Shown here piece after piece: positions 33,983-44,730 of a stretch of 64,000 nucleotides of DNA. Source of the DNA: Hofstenia miamia. Lineage: Eukaryota > Xenacoelomorpha > Acoela. The notes beneath the pieces are model-generated. The model made no database searches. It had not been told where the DNA came from and was given only the letters and a program-made list of their open reading frames with translations. The stretch spans positions 2,543,519 to 2,607,518 of the forward strand of contig SCFE01000010.1 of assembly GCA_004352715.1 (NCBI GenBank). Direction: 5' to 3'. The position numbers and the translations under genes are program-made. Position 1 is the stretch's first letter; each line of letters starts with the position of its first letter.

Positions 33983-34112
33983 GATTAACTTAATGTATTT
34001 ATAATGCAAAAAATATCACTGGTTGCATGTAATTACATTTTATATATAATGTTTTTGCACAATCAGCATTTTGTGATAACTTTCCCGCGTTAACATTAAT
34101 TTTAACATTGCT

Positions 34113-35604
34113 ATGTCAAAAAAGAAAAATTTTCGTTGGAAGAAGTGCTAGAGCGGTAAAATAAAAAGCAAAACACAGAAGACAATGTTGATATTGTAAT
34201 AATTCCACCTGAAAGCATAATTAGTGATGAGGAAAAAGTGGATGATGAAATGGCTGTGGATTCTCCAACTGAAGTGCCAAGGGGTGAAATTTGTGGTACA
34301 TTGGAGATCAGTAAATGAAGAAGTCCCACTTAAAAGAAGAAAACTTGCTAATGAAGTTCAGCCAAAATGGAGCAAAGATGAACAACATTCTAGTTTTGAA
34401 CAGCCATTATGTAAAGAAGGAGAATATCGTAAAAGACTTCAGAATGAACTTGGAAGTTGCAGTGATATGAAATATTTCAGCATTTTTATCAAATGAGATT
34501 TTATTATTCATTTGTGCGGAAAGTGAAAGATATTCTCAGCAAAATAATGAACATGATTTCAATATGGAGGCTGTTATGTTGAAGCACTTCATTGGATTTT
34601 TATATTTTTCTGGGTATCATCGTCTTCCAGGGAAGACATGTACTGTGAAAATTGCGAAGATGCGTTGATCCCAATCGTAAGATGATCTCTTACACGAAAG
34701 CAGTATCGGGACATGAAAAGATTTATCTACTTATCCAACAATGACACAATTGATTTATTCGACAAAATGTACAAAATGAAAGAATACTTTTGAATAATGA
34801 ATAAGTTTTTCCAACAATTTGAAACATTCTCTACAGCATTGTCTATAAATGAACAAATGATTCCATATTTTGCAAGACATTCCTAAAAAATGTTTATGCG
34901 TGGAAAATCAGTTCGATTTGGCTTTAAACTTTGGTGTTTATGCAGTTCTAATTGATATCTATATCACCGCTTGCATTATTGTGGAAAAAGTCAGTACTAC
35001 AATCATGAACTTGGTCTTGGAAGCAGCGTGTGACTGAACTATTTAAAATTGTTGAACATAATCATCAGCACTCTGTCTACTTTGACAATTTCTTTACATC
35101 ACATTCTATTCTCTCTTCAACAAAGTTGCAAAAATTTTATGCTACTGGGACAGCTGGTGAAAATAGTCCGAAAAAATGTGACTTACATGAAAACAACGTG
35201 CTCTCAAAAATGGTACGATAATTCAATGGTATGTGTTGCTTCTAATTTTGAAACTACTGAGCCAATCCAATGGGCTAAAAGATTTTCACAGAAAGAAAAA
35301 AAGCACATAAAACTTACTCAACCAATCATGATATCATCATACAAAAAGCACATGGGTGCCGTCGATCTACATGATATTTTGTGTCAAAGTATAGAATAAA
35401 GATAAAAGCACAACGGGTTTGTGGCCATTATTTGTAAATTTACTAGACAGTGCCTTAGTCAATGCATGGAGAATTCATCAAATTGTGCAAGAAAATCCTT
35501 TGGATCTTCTTCACTTCAAGCGTGCAATTGCTGTGACTTTATTGAAAACACCAAATAAGAAAGGTTGTGAAAAGAAATCACAACAGAATCATTACTTTCT
35601 GTGA
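34113..35604 (+). pseudogene. piggyBac transposase pseudogene
   Basis: Begins near 'MSKKKNF' with an acidic N-terminal stretch ('IISDEEKVDDEM'). The core is then readable across shifted frames: 'WSKDEQ', 'HFIGFLYFSGYHRLPG', 'LSINEQMIPYFARH', 'MFMRGKSVRFGFKLW', 'HSVYFDNFFTS' (with the conserved FDNFFTS Asp), 'YATGTAGEN', and 'YKKHMGAVDLHD' (with the catalytic Asp of the 'MGGVDxxD' block). The tail reads 'WPLFVNLLDSALVNAWRIHQ'. These follow the order of the DDE_Tnp_1_7 domain. Several stops and frameshifts make it inactive. The cysteine-rich C-terminal domain usual in the family is only hinted at by 'NCSICKI' near 35697. Confidence 0.9.
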
Positions 35605-35884
35605 AATCTTTTTCAACTCAACCAAAAGAAAACCATTCCATTGTAAAGAATCCAAATGATAAAAAAAGAGATGTCAATTTTGCAAATCGAAAACTGTAAT
35701 TGTTCTATTTGTAAAATTGATCTCCACCCAAAGTGCTTTGATGATTTTCATTAAATATGTTTCTTTGCATTTGATATTAGATACATATATAATGCTATGT
35801 ATTTAAGCAAATCTTTAAGAAAATTAAGTATAAATTTTCAGTTAGATATTGTTATTTGTTGATGAGGTTGCATTAACGCAACAT

Positions 35885-36179
35885 TTGTAAGCAAGAGGAC
35901 CATTGGTTTTTATTCTGAATTTTATTCAAATATTATTTTTAAGTCAATAGTAACACGAGAAAATAAAAAATAAGCCTAAAGTACTGCTTAATAGTTCTGG
36001 CCTTTAATTGGTTAAATAAACAATTAAGTCAAAGACTAAATATCGTATAAGAACTACGGATTACAATTTTAATATCATAGAATTTGTATTTACCACCGTA
36101 TTAATTCAGTTATTTTGTACTGACGATGAGTGGAGCCACTCGAAACATCTGTACATGAAATATATCTTGTTTTTTACAA

Positions 36180-36216
<37 letters not shown>

Positions 36217-36470
36217 TAAAACATAATTTAAGCATACATAGGACTTATTATAATTAGAATAGAAGGACATTGTACTTATTACCGTTGGATTTGGATTATT
36301 CGAACTATTTGGTACTGGCTAATATTGTCGGAATTATCCAAAGTTTAAATTATTCGAATTTAGGTATTTATGCATTTATAACCATTGTGTATAAACCTAA
36401 ACATTTCTTAAATCTGGATAGTGTAGATTTTGAAATGTCATAAACGAGTTAAAAGACATTACTTGTATTG
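35885..36470. other. No gene; (TA)n at 36183-36215
   Basis: AT-rich, with a TA microsatellite. 'ttattcgaa' phrases at 36297-36365 and again near 37070-37090 resemble the subterminal repeats of pogo-type elements and may mark a decayed element around the foldback. Confidence 0.4.
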
Positions 36471-36841
36471 CACAATTGGGGATTTTCACTAAAATTTAAA
36501 TTTAAATATTTTTAGCCAAAGTTGTTTAATTTAGTTTAAATTCTTTAAAAATAAAGCAACTATTAAAAAATATTTGCTAAATTTTGCAGAAATTCACTGT
36601 CTCTTTCTTGGGAGGTGATGTCACTACCTTTAGATTTCCCAGAAATTCATCCTACAAAGTAATAGTTTTATGATTCAAAAGGTAGTGACATCATCTGAAC
36701 AATAAAGTGATAGTGAATTTCAGCAAAATTTAGCAAATATTTTTTATTGGTTTTTTATTTTTAGGGAATTTAAACTAAGTTAAACATTTTTGGCTAAAAA
36801 TATTCAAATTTAAATTTTAGTGAAAATCCCCCATTCTTGTG
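36471..36841. repeat. Large foldback (inverted repeat) element
   Basis: Two arms of about 160 bp are near-perfect reverse complements. The left arm starts 'ggggattttcactaaaattt' (about 36478) and reaches 'gatgtcactaccttt' (36617-36631). The right arm starts 'aaaggtagtgacatc' (36678-36692) and ends 'agtgaaaatcccc' (to about 36832). The outermost 'cacaa' and 'ttgtg' also pair. The loop is under 50 bp. It looks like a foldback-type MITE of unknown superfamily; no target duplication was certain. Confidence 0.9.
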
Positions 36842-39083
36842 AGCTATTATAGCAAATACCGGGGGAAATGATACACAATATCTAGTTTAGCCATATTATA
36901 TAAAAGAGAAAATTTTAATCCACTTAATGTTTATGAAAGAATATGTAGAAGGAATATAATTTTAGAATAAAATACATAATTTTCTTACTAAATGCTAATT
37001 ACCACAGTGTTCGAATTTTCCGACTTATTTCTAATTGCATTTGCATAGGACTTTGAATTTTGTTTGAATTAAGCGGGAGTTCGAATTAATGTCTGACATA
37101 TGTTTCTATTTACAATATTTAACAAAGTACTCTTAATAATACATGGATACAATAATTTTAAGTTTCTTAAATATAATTCTACCATAAAGTAATATTTGAC
37201 AAATTAAGAAGTTTTGATAAGTAAATTGGAATATCAAAGCTTGCTCTTTAGCCTTCAAAGAAATCTGAATTATGAAATTTTTCATAATTTGATTTGAAAG
37301 TTTCAAAATTTTGAAAAAATTTGAAAATTTGATTTGAAATTTAAAAATTTGAATTTGATTTGAATGCTCTGATAAAGAGTCATTAAAGAATAGCTATATT
37401 TATATTTTGCAAAGAAGTTAGCAATGTAATAGAAATATGTTATAAGAGTAAAAATACATGGCAAAATACAGAACATTTCATCAAATAGATAGAATTAAAA
37501 TATGTAATGTCACATTATCCGCATACTTCTATATACAATTGTTATGACAAAAACCTTAGGATAAACTTTCACTAAGATTATTAACAAAGACTAATATCTA
37601 ATGTCATAATCAAGATTAGAAATTAAATTTTTAAAAACCTTATATTTTGAAGCTTCTCCCCTTAAAAAAGATATTCTTTCAAAAATAATTGCAATGAATC
37701 AGCGTCTGCACTTAACATAATTGCAGATAGCAAGGAAGGATTATTTACTTTCTTAGGCAAGGGCCGTCAGCAAGTGGCGTCAATAATATCATAGTGGATG
37801 TACGCTTACTAAAAATTTACCATTTAACTGTGCCCTTCAATATACCTTCCATCCAGGACAGACCCTATATAGAGTGTGGAAAATAGTGACTGTAAGCAAA
37901 AAAATAGTCTATATTCTTTTAAAAATAGGTTCTTTTTGTTCTCTTGGAATTCTGGTTGCATGCTTAAGTCGATATACAGAAAATTCAAAAAGTAGTTGCA
38001 TCATTTTATTTAACATCCTTTAGGTCATTATTACTCTGCAAAAATGAAATAAATCAAAACTAACATTATTTCAAAATAATGCGTTTTAAATTTGGATACA
38101 ATTCCAAAAACAACACCCAATAAAAGACAATATTTACTAAAAGTATAATTTTCCAAATTTGTGAGCTTGAGTAGTTCGTCTACAGGAATAGAAATACTTG
38201 GTGTTTACACATAGGTTGCCTGAATGTCTTGAATTTAAAAGGTTTTTAAAAATTCGGAATTTTCAAGTTTTTCAGACACAGCAATACACTTTAATAAAGA
38301 TCAATGATATTTTCTGAGTCAATGTTCTACTAAGAAAGATCAAATAAAATCATATTGCTAACATCCAGACAGTTATAGATATAAAATTACATATAAGTGC
38401 ATTCAAAAGTAGATTTGTGATTATCCTATGATCTCTAAAATTATTAACTAGCTTGGAAAAATTGAGACTTGCTCAATTGCCAGTGTTAAAGCAACACTAT
38501 GCAGAACAATACATGTTGTCATCACTGGCTAATTGCTCAAAATAAAATAACACTCAAGTTTCCAAATAATGAAGTTTTCAACATAAGTTTTATTGCAAGA
38601 GTATGAAACCATTTGCCCTTGAGTGTATGATAATTTTAATTCACTCAATCTTGAATACTATTGCACCTGGGGTACGGACCGTAGCTAGTCCGGGCACGGG
38701 CATACGGGCTCTGCATGTGCGTTTGTTGTTGTTGTTCGAGGATTTTAATTCTTAAATTCATTTGTTTGATGTATATTAGGTCTATTCTATATATCTATGT
38801 ATATGTATTTCGTGAAACAAACTTTCATGTATATTTATAGTAGAAATTACAACGCAGAAATAAAATATTACACATAAAATTAATTGCATTCATCAATTAT
38901 AAGGAATTTCATTTTACTCTCATATTGCATTAATAATAATATATTACTTATGTACATTATATTGTAAGTAATGTAAGAAACGTGAGTTATAACCTTACAA
39001 AACGAATAATGTAAATTGCTCATTTTACATGGTCATACAAGCAGAGCAGTGAAGTTTCAATTTAATGTATTTTCAATTATAGT
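36842..39083. other. No gene; low-complexity patch and GC-rich island
   Basis: AT-rich. 37290-37375 is a low-complexity tract built of 'gaaatttg/gatttgaa' phrases. 38660-38705 is an isolated GC-rich island ('gtccgggcacgggcatacgg') resembling the right end of the hAT-like element at 39084-40142, possibly a solitary element end. Confidence 0.45.
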
Positions 39084-40142
39084 CAGGGCCCGGGTTTATA
39101 TGCTCAAAATATGCCGAAATATGCGTCAACAAACAAACCGCCGAAATTTCGAAAATATGCACAAAAACTACATTAAAGTGAACAGATATTCTATTACCAA
39201 CTTATATAGTTTGGTACCAATAGACACATACATGTTGCTTCAAGTGGTCAACAGTCATGAACATTCGTTGTGGTTCTCGAATTTGACCCATCTAGACTAG
39301 AAGCACATTTCTGTATATAACAACATTCAAAGGATTAACATCAATTGCATTGATTTTTTCTTCTTTGTAACTTGGGAAAGTGTCATGGATAATATTTCGA
39401 GATTTACTGTAAAAATGGTGCCCAGCTTTTCTTTGTACTTCTCCCCTGTATTAGGTCTATGACATTATCGAGTATCTCAACCTGATTGCAGGGAAATAAT
39501 GGTCCTTGCAGTTGTATTATAGCTTTCGGAAGAAACTGAAAGATACCGGAATGAAACACAATTCCTACACTAAGTTGTCGTCCAGCAACTAAATAAGTTT
39601 CAAAATTTCCAGTATATGTGAGTCTTCAGTTTTGAAGTGTTGCAGGAACAGATAAAATTCATTGAAATATTTTAACACTCGCGTGTGAAATCCGATTGAA
39701 TATGCGCGCTATCATAAAAATACATGCTAAAGAAAACTGTGTCCAAATATGCATAAAAATATGTTTTATGCCTTAAGCATATATATTCTAGCCATGATTA
39801 TGGTTGATGTTTGAAGCATTCTTTCTCAATGATTAACAAAACTTGTTAATTAATCTACTGAAAACGGGACTTAGGCCTAATTATGACATTGTAGTTGTAA
39901 AATTTAACTTCTCAGTGATGTCAACAAAAATCTTAATTTTGTTATTGATGTAAACTTCATTGATGGTTATGACAGTTTACGTATGTTTCTATTCAATAGC
40001 ACATTAAAAGGTTTTCTGGGTGCATCAAGCAATTTTAGTTAAAGATCAATAGCTAAGGGCACAACGGGCTTAGCATACAGGCACGGACAAATCAACGGGC
40101 CTATTTTTATAGTTACGGCCTACGGACTGGGCACGGGCCCTG
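39084..40142. mobile_element. hAT-like non-autonomous element, ends only
   Basis: The left end 'CAGGGCCCGGGTTT' and the right end on minus 'CAGGGCCCGTGCCC' are inverted repeats. The interior near the left end repeats 'atatgc' phrases ('ctcaaaatatgccgaaatatgc'), and similar phrases occur at 39700-39790. The 8-bp flanks (39076-39083 and 40143-40150) do not match, so either the target duplication has decayed or the two ends belong to different copies. No transposase was read. Confidence 0.5.
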
Positions 40143-41090
40143 ACCTAGATCATCACCTTTTCAATGATACGTTATGGAGCCTATTTCAACTCATAGAACG
40201 TTCTCATTAACAAGAAATTGGGACACATAGTTACTATCCATAATCAAAAACATGTCATTCTATCATTATTTACTGGCTAGAACACTGCATTAAATTAGTG
40301 TTCTAAACTAGTAATGTGGGTATACAGCTTTAGTCTAGGCCAACTAAGCATATTTCACTGCTATAAAGCAGTTTTTCATTAGAGAAGCTCTTTTTGTTGG
40401 AGCATGTAGGCCTAAGGAATTTGGCTAAGCAATCCCAATACGAAGCCAGCTACGATCACCCGTCTTTCATTATCTTTACCCATGACACATTTCTATTTTA
40501 AATATCATAGATCGATTTATGAAGTTGGCACATGCGTCAATATTTGTATATATATGTATGCATTGCTGTGATATTAATAAACACAGGTGGGTGAAAAGTA
40601 TATGTAGTAACTGCACAACTAAATGTTCAAGCTACCTATGTGTAATAAGCTGGCTAGATTTATATAACTGTGATTTTTAAATTTAGTTCAACTTAAAAAT
40701 GTTATTAAAAATAGTTTAAAAATTAATTAATCGATATTTATCTGTAACGAAGACTCAACGACGGATATATTCTGAAAGTTTCGCGGTTGGAATGGAATAA
40801 AGGGGAAACAGGCCAATCCTCAAATATCATCATCAACAAGGTTGCATATAAATTTTTATTTAGAGAAAAAGAAGTATAGCACGCTCATATCCAAGTAATC
40901 GGCCTGACGAGTGCCGTTAAATGATTCCTTAGGATGTCCTGAATCAAACATCCACGTAAGATCTTTATGTATATGGAGATATTCCAGGTAATCGAAAATC
41001 TGGTAGTTCAATGCTCCAATAAGAAAATCTCTTCTTTATCAGGCTTTAAAACATAATTTTCATTATCAACAAAAATTTCCTGTCAAGCTG
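40143..41090. other. No gene recognised
   Basis: AT-rich spacer without recognisable coding or repeat structure. Confidence 0.5.
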
Positions 41091-41099
41091 CAAAGGTTC

Positions 41100-41720
41100 A
41101 GACTTTCTCGAACGAATAATGCTAACAGAATAGTGCCATTTTTGTATCAGCGAATATGTGAAAAAACAAAATATTGGATAATAGGCACATGTGCACAGAA
41201 ATATGTCTCACAGAAAAGATGTCTCATTGCCAAAATTACTGCATGGGCTGGATTGTCTTTGATTTCAAAATTAAGCTCTTGTTTTTTCCTGAAGGGTCAA
41301 CAATTTCGCGAAAGTCTAGCTTAACATGTAATCACAGAGATGATGATGAGGAGGAAGTTCAGCTCGACAATAGTCATACAGGATTGAGAGACACCGCATA
41401 CTGCCATTGATAGGAGAGAATTTTGGTGATAACTTGATTGATCGCTTCATTGAAATATCATGGCCCAGTCATTCTTCAGCCTTCAATGTGTGTGAATTCT
41501 ATCTCTGAGGATGACTAAGAGATATCTCTGTTCCTGGAAAAAATTTAACAATCGAGAAAAACTCAAAGAAGCGATATTTGCATCATTCAACAAAATCGAC
41601 CGAGCTCCGATACAAAATAGAACTTTATGTATTTCGCATCATGCACAAAGCAGCAATGATTGCAATGATGCAAATGTATTTTACTTTCTAAATGCCGTCT
41701 TAGGAAATTATTGATCATGG
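41100..41720 (+). pseudogene. Mariner-like transposase remnant, C-terminal part
   Basis: Readable blocks on plus are 'KYWIIGTCAQKY', then 'KITAWAGLSLISKL' (family form 'KVTVWCGLS'), 'FFPEGSTISRKS', a second-Asp block reduced to 'VIQDxETPHTA' (family 'FMQDGATPHT'), and 'WPSHSSAFNVCEFYL' where 'WPPRSPDLTPxDFFLW' is usual. The third acidic residue is therefore Glu here instead of Asp. Several stops occur. It is related to the mariner at 42.7-44.7 kb and represents the part which that copy has mostly lost. Ends were not found. Confidence 0.7.
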
Positions 41721-42683
41721 TTTCCATAGTATCAGCGCCCTCTTTGATGCAAAGGTACAGCAACTTTCGTGAATAAGTTGATCCACTCTGCATCTAAGTG
41801 CCTGTTCAGGCAATCTTTTTCGACGGCTCAGTTAAATCATCATAAAATCAAAATTAAATGAAATTGATTGGATGCTGTTGATTAATGAGCCCGGCTCCTT
41901 TACTATTATAGAATGTAAATGTGTTCTAGCAATGCATTGTGAAACCATATTTACAAAATAGCTTTGGCACTGAACTTGTGATATTTGTAAACAGTTAACA
42001 CTATTTTCACTCAAATCTCAGATTTTGTTGTAAAATTTTGCCGACATAATTTACATAATATTTGACGGCTAATGCTGAAAATTTCGAAACTGTGTAGTGC
42101 ATTACAAAAAATTGCGATGTTCGCGTAGTGTGAGAGTGAAAAAGAGGAAATATATAACTTGAAATTACTAAATATATTTTTATATCAGTGATGGAATTGT
42201 AAAAGACGTTAAAATATTTCAACTTCAAGACTGTCACAATTTAAAAGTAGCAGCTACTTGAGACAAAATATTTCCATAACAGCATGGTAATTGCCTTTGA
42301 TTCAAATCAGTCACTTTCACTCAAATTATATTTATTAATGTACAGTGCATCAAGATGTGCTCAACTTAATTATGGATCTTAGTCTCACATGATCATTTTG
42401 GTTCCTGAAAGGAAAACTGCAAAACATTGGTTTGGATATTTTTAGAACTAATATTTACGAATCGAATTTAAAAATTAAAAATTAATTGATATAACAAGTT
42501 ATCTGTTGTTTTACAAAGCAATATATACTTTTATACAAGGCAACTGGAATAACAGGAAGTCAAACCAATGCAATGATGTACAAATAGATAGACTTGGAAA
42601 AATATTTAAATCATTTAATTTGTATTGTACTAAGCACTGAAAATAATTCCTTAAAATTAATTCAATTTTCATCAATTCGCGGG

Positions 42684-42687
<4 letters not shown>
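41721..42687. other. No gene recognised
   Basis: AT-rich; a (TA)n run at 42688-42716 abuts the next element. Confidence 0.5.
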
Positions 42688-42719
<32 letters not shown>

Positions 42720-42832
42720 CAGGTTGACCCAAAGTCACTTTACATTTTAAAAATTAAATAAGTTTTTTTCTATAAATATATTTCTATTTCTCTTTTCAGA
42801 ATTATAAAATATAATCTTTGGAAATTTTTGGT

Positions 42833-43390
42833 ATGGATAAGTTTACTACAGAACAACGAGTGAAAATAATTGAAATTTACTTTGAAAATAGGTCAATTGT
42901 TGCAAAGTAAAGACCGTATAAGCGCCATTTCAATGTTCGACATCCCCTTAGTAGGCCTGCAATAATGAACTTATTGACGCGTTTTCAAGAGCATGGCTCA
43001 GTAAGTGATAGATCTAGAAGCGGACGAGGTCTTGAAAATGCTGAAGCTGTGAGCCGTAGCATTGAAGAGAACCCAACCACATCCACTCGAAGGCATTCTC
43101 AAGAATTTGCCATCTCACGGAGTTCTCTGCAGCGCATTCAAAGAGACTTGCACATGTACCCTTACAAGATTCAATTAGTGCAATCTTTTCAACCACAAGA
43201 CTTTCAAAAAAGATTAAATTATGCTGTCAGGTTTCAGAAAACTGTAAGAAATGAGAATGAGTTTATTCACAAGTTTATCATAGGAGATGAAGCTAATTTC
43301 CATTTAAATGGACATGTGTATAAGCAGAATGCAAGTAACTGGAGCACCGAAAATCCACGCCAAATTCATGCGAGTGCATTGTCATTGTGA
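42833..43390 (+). pseudogene. Mariner-like transposase, N-terminal half
   Basis: Starts 'MDKFTTEQRVKIIEIYF', the helix-turn-helix of the DUF4817 type. A TAA interrupts it at 42909-42911. It then continues in the same frame with 'IMNLLTRFQEHGSVSDRSRS', 'GRGLENAEAVSRSIEENPT', 'FAISRSSLQRIQRDLHMYPY' and 'FIIGDEANFHLNGHV', which holds the first catalytic Asp, ending 'NWSTENPRQIH'. The usual next blocks are missing. It is thus a truncated pseudogene with one internal stop. The full protein would cut and paste the element at TA. Confidence 0.85.
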
Positions 43391-44036
43391 AGTTGAATAA
43401 AACTAGTAAATCTCCAGCAGTATAAAAATTCGACAGAATCCTGATTTGGAGGAACGTAAAAACCATTTAAATCTGTAAGTGATAGTACTAATTGGTCATT
43501 GCAATGTCAGATCGAAAAAGCTCAGAACATTCTTGAGAAAAGAAGTTCAGAAACAACCCAAAATAATCATTGAAAAAGTTGCAAAAAGTTCTATGTCACA
43601 ATCGAAGTCTAGTCGCATTACGATTTGCAGCGATCTGGACGCAACATCTTCGTAAACAAATTTCTTACCGAATTCGAGTTTAAAGCGTCTAAGTAGAGTG
43701 AAAACTTTGCTTTCTTACATTTGTAAAGAGAGACGGATAAAAATCGTTTAAATGATGAGAAGAAATACAATGTGTAACAAAAATATAATCAAAACATTCG
43801 ACTTTGCTCATAGTCAGCTTACATTGAATCTTGAGTGACACAGCATCACCACTGTAATAGTTTATATGATAATACTACCCTTTGTTAATGTGCATTAAAA
43901 GCAAGAAAATGATATTTCCATCAAGCCTCAATGCATTCCCATGTCATAGTACAACTCAAGATTGATTGACATTGAAATCCATTGTTCAAAAGCCTTACTT
44001 CAAAGAAACAACGGCTCCTACATTACTTGTCGATGT

Positions 44037-44555
44037 TAAAGGTGGGTTCCCACTATCGACTTTTATCATCTGTCAAGAAATCGGGGATAAAAGTCTATAG
44101 TCTGAACACTCCATCTGCTTTTTTATCAGCTGATAAAAGTCGATAGTCTGAAAGCTCCATTCGATTTTTTGGCAAAACAGCTAAATTATTGTCATCTGAT
44201 AATTTATCAGCTAATAAAAGTCGATAGTCTGAACGGTGCTACTTGAAACTAATTACTTACTTCTTCTCAATTAGGGAACAGACTTCCAAAACGTAAATTA
44301 TTGTCGTTGAAATATTTCAACTTCAAAATATGCTAACATTGCTTGCATTCCAAAACAGACCAATCAATAAACAGATGTTGTTATTTTTCTTACTGGCAAT
44401 CAAAAGATGATAATTTATCATCTGATAAAAAATCGATTGTCTGAACGCTCTTCCAACTCTCCTTTTTCTGATAAAAATTCGCCAATCTGCACGAAAATAA
44501 TTGCATTTTCGACTAAAATCTGTTGATAAAAGTCGATAGTGGGAACACACCTTTA
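44037..44555. mobile_element. MITE with TAAAGGTGxGTTCCCAC ends
   Basis: The left end 'TAAAGGTGGGTTCCCACTAT' and the right end on minus 'TAAAGGTGTGTTCCCACTAT' pair over more than 30 bp and continue into 'CGACTTTTATCA'. Inside, the phrase 'aaaagtcgatagtctgaa' or a close form recurs several times (around 44090, 44137 and 44217, with a variant near 44430), mixed with 'tttatcagctgataaa' palindromes. This gives a strongly structured element. It is nested in the mariner. The superfamily is uncertain; the target duplication is not clear. Confidence 0.85.
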
Positions 44556-44730
44556 GATTCAAATATACTTTTACAGTAACGTGATTCCTCAAACGAAGAA
44601 AATTGAAATCACGAATACGTTAAAATTTGATCTAGTTCTTGAGTTTGAACATTATATATTCAGTATAAGGTCTTAGTTTAATAAATTTACTCTGAAATCT
44701 GTGCTGCGCCAATTATTGAACTCCCTGTAT

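Larger units (their letters stand above)
33413..35884 (+). mobile_element. piggyBac-like transposon, decayed
   Basis: Encodes a broken piggyBac transposase (34113-35604). Hairpin-forming motifs lie on both sides: 'atgttgcaaaaacgcaacat' (33413-33432) on the left and 'gttgcattaacgcaacat' (35867-35884) on the right. These may be the subterminal or terminal repeats of the element; the exact TTAA-flanked ends could not be fixed. A hAT MITE (33692-33982) is inserted in its 5' region, so the piggyBac copy is older. Confidence 0.7.
42718..44730 (+). mobile_element. Mariner-type transposon with nested MITE
   Basis: The left end begins 'ACAGGTTGACCCAAAGTCAC' right after the TA run. The right end on minus begins 'ACAGGGAGTTCAATAATTGG'. 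This is the 'ACAGGGTG' style of arthropod mariner-like elements encoding a DUF4817-type transposase, with TA at the outside. The N-terminal half of the transposase is readable (42833-43390); the catalytic C-terminal half is not. A 519-bp MITE (44037-44555) is inserted inside it. Confidence 0.75.
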
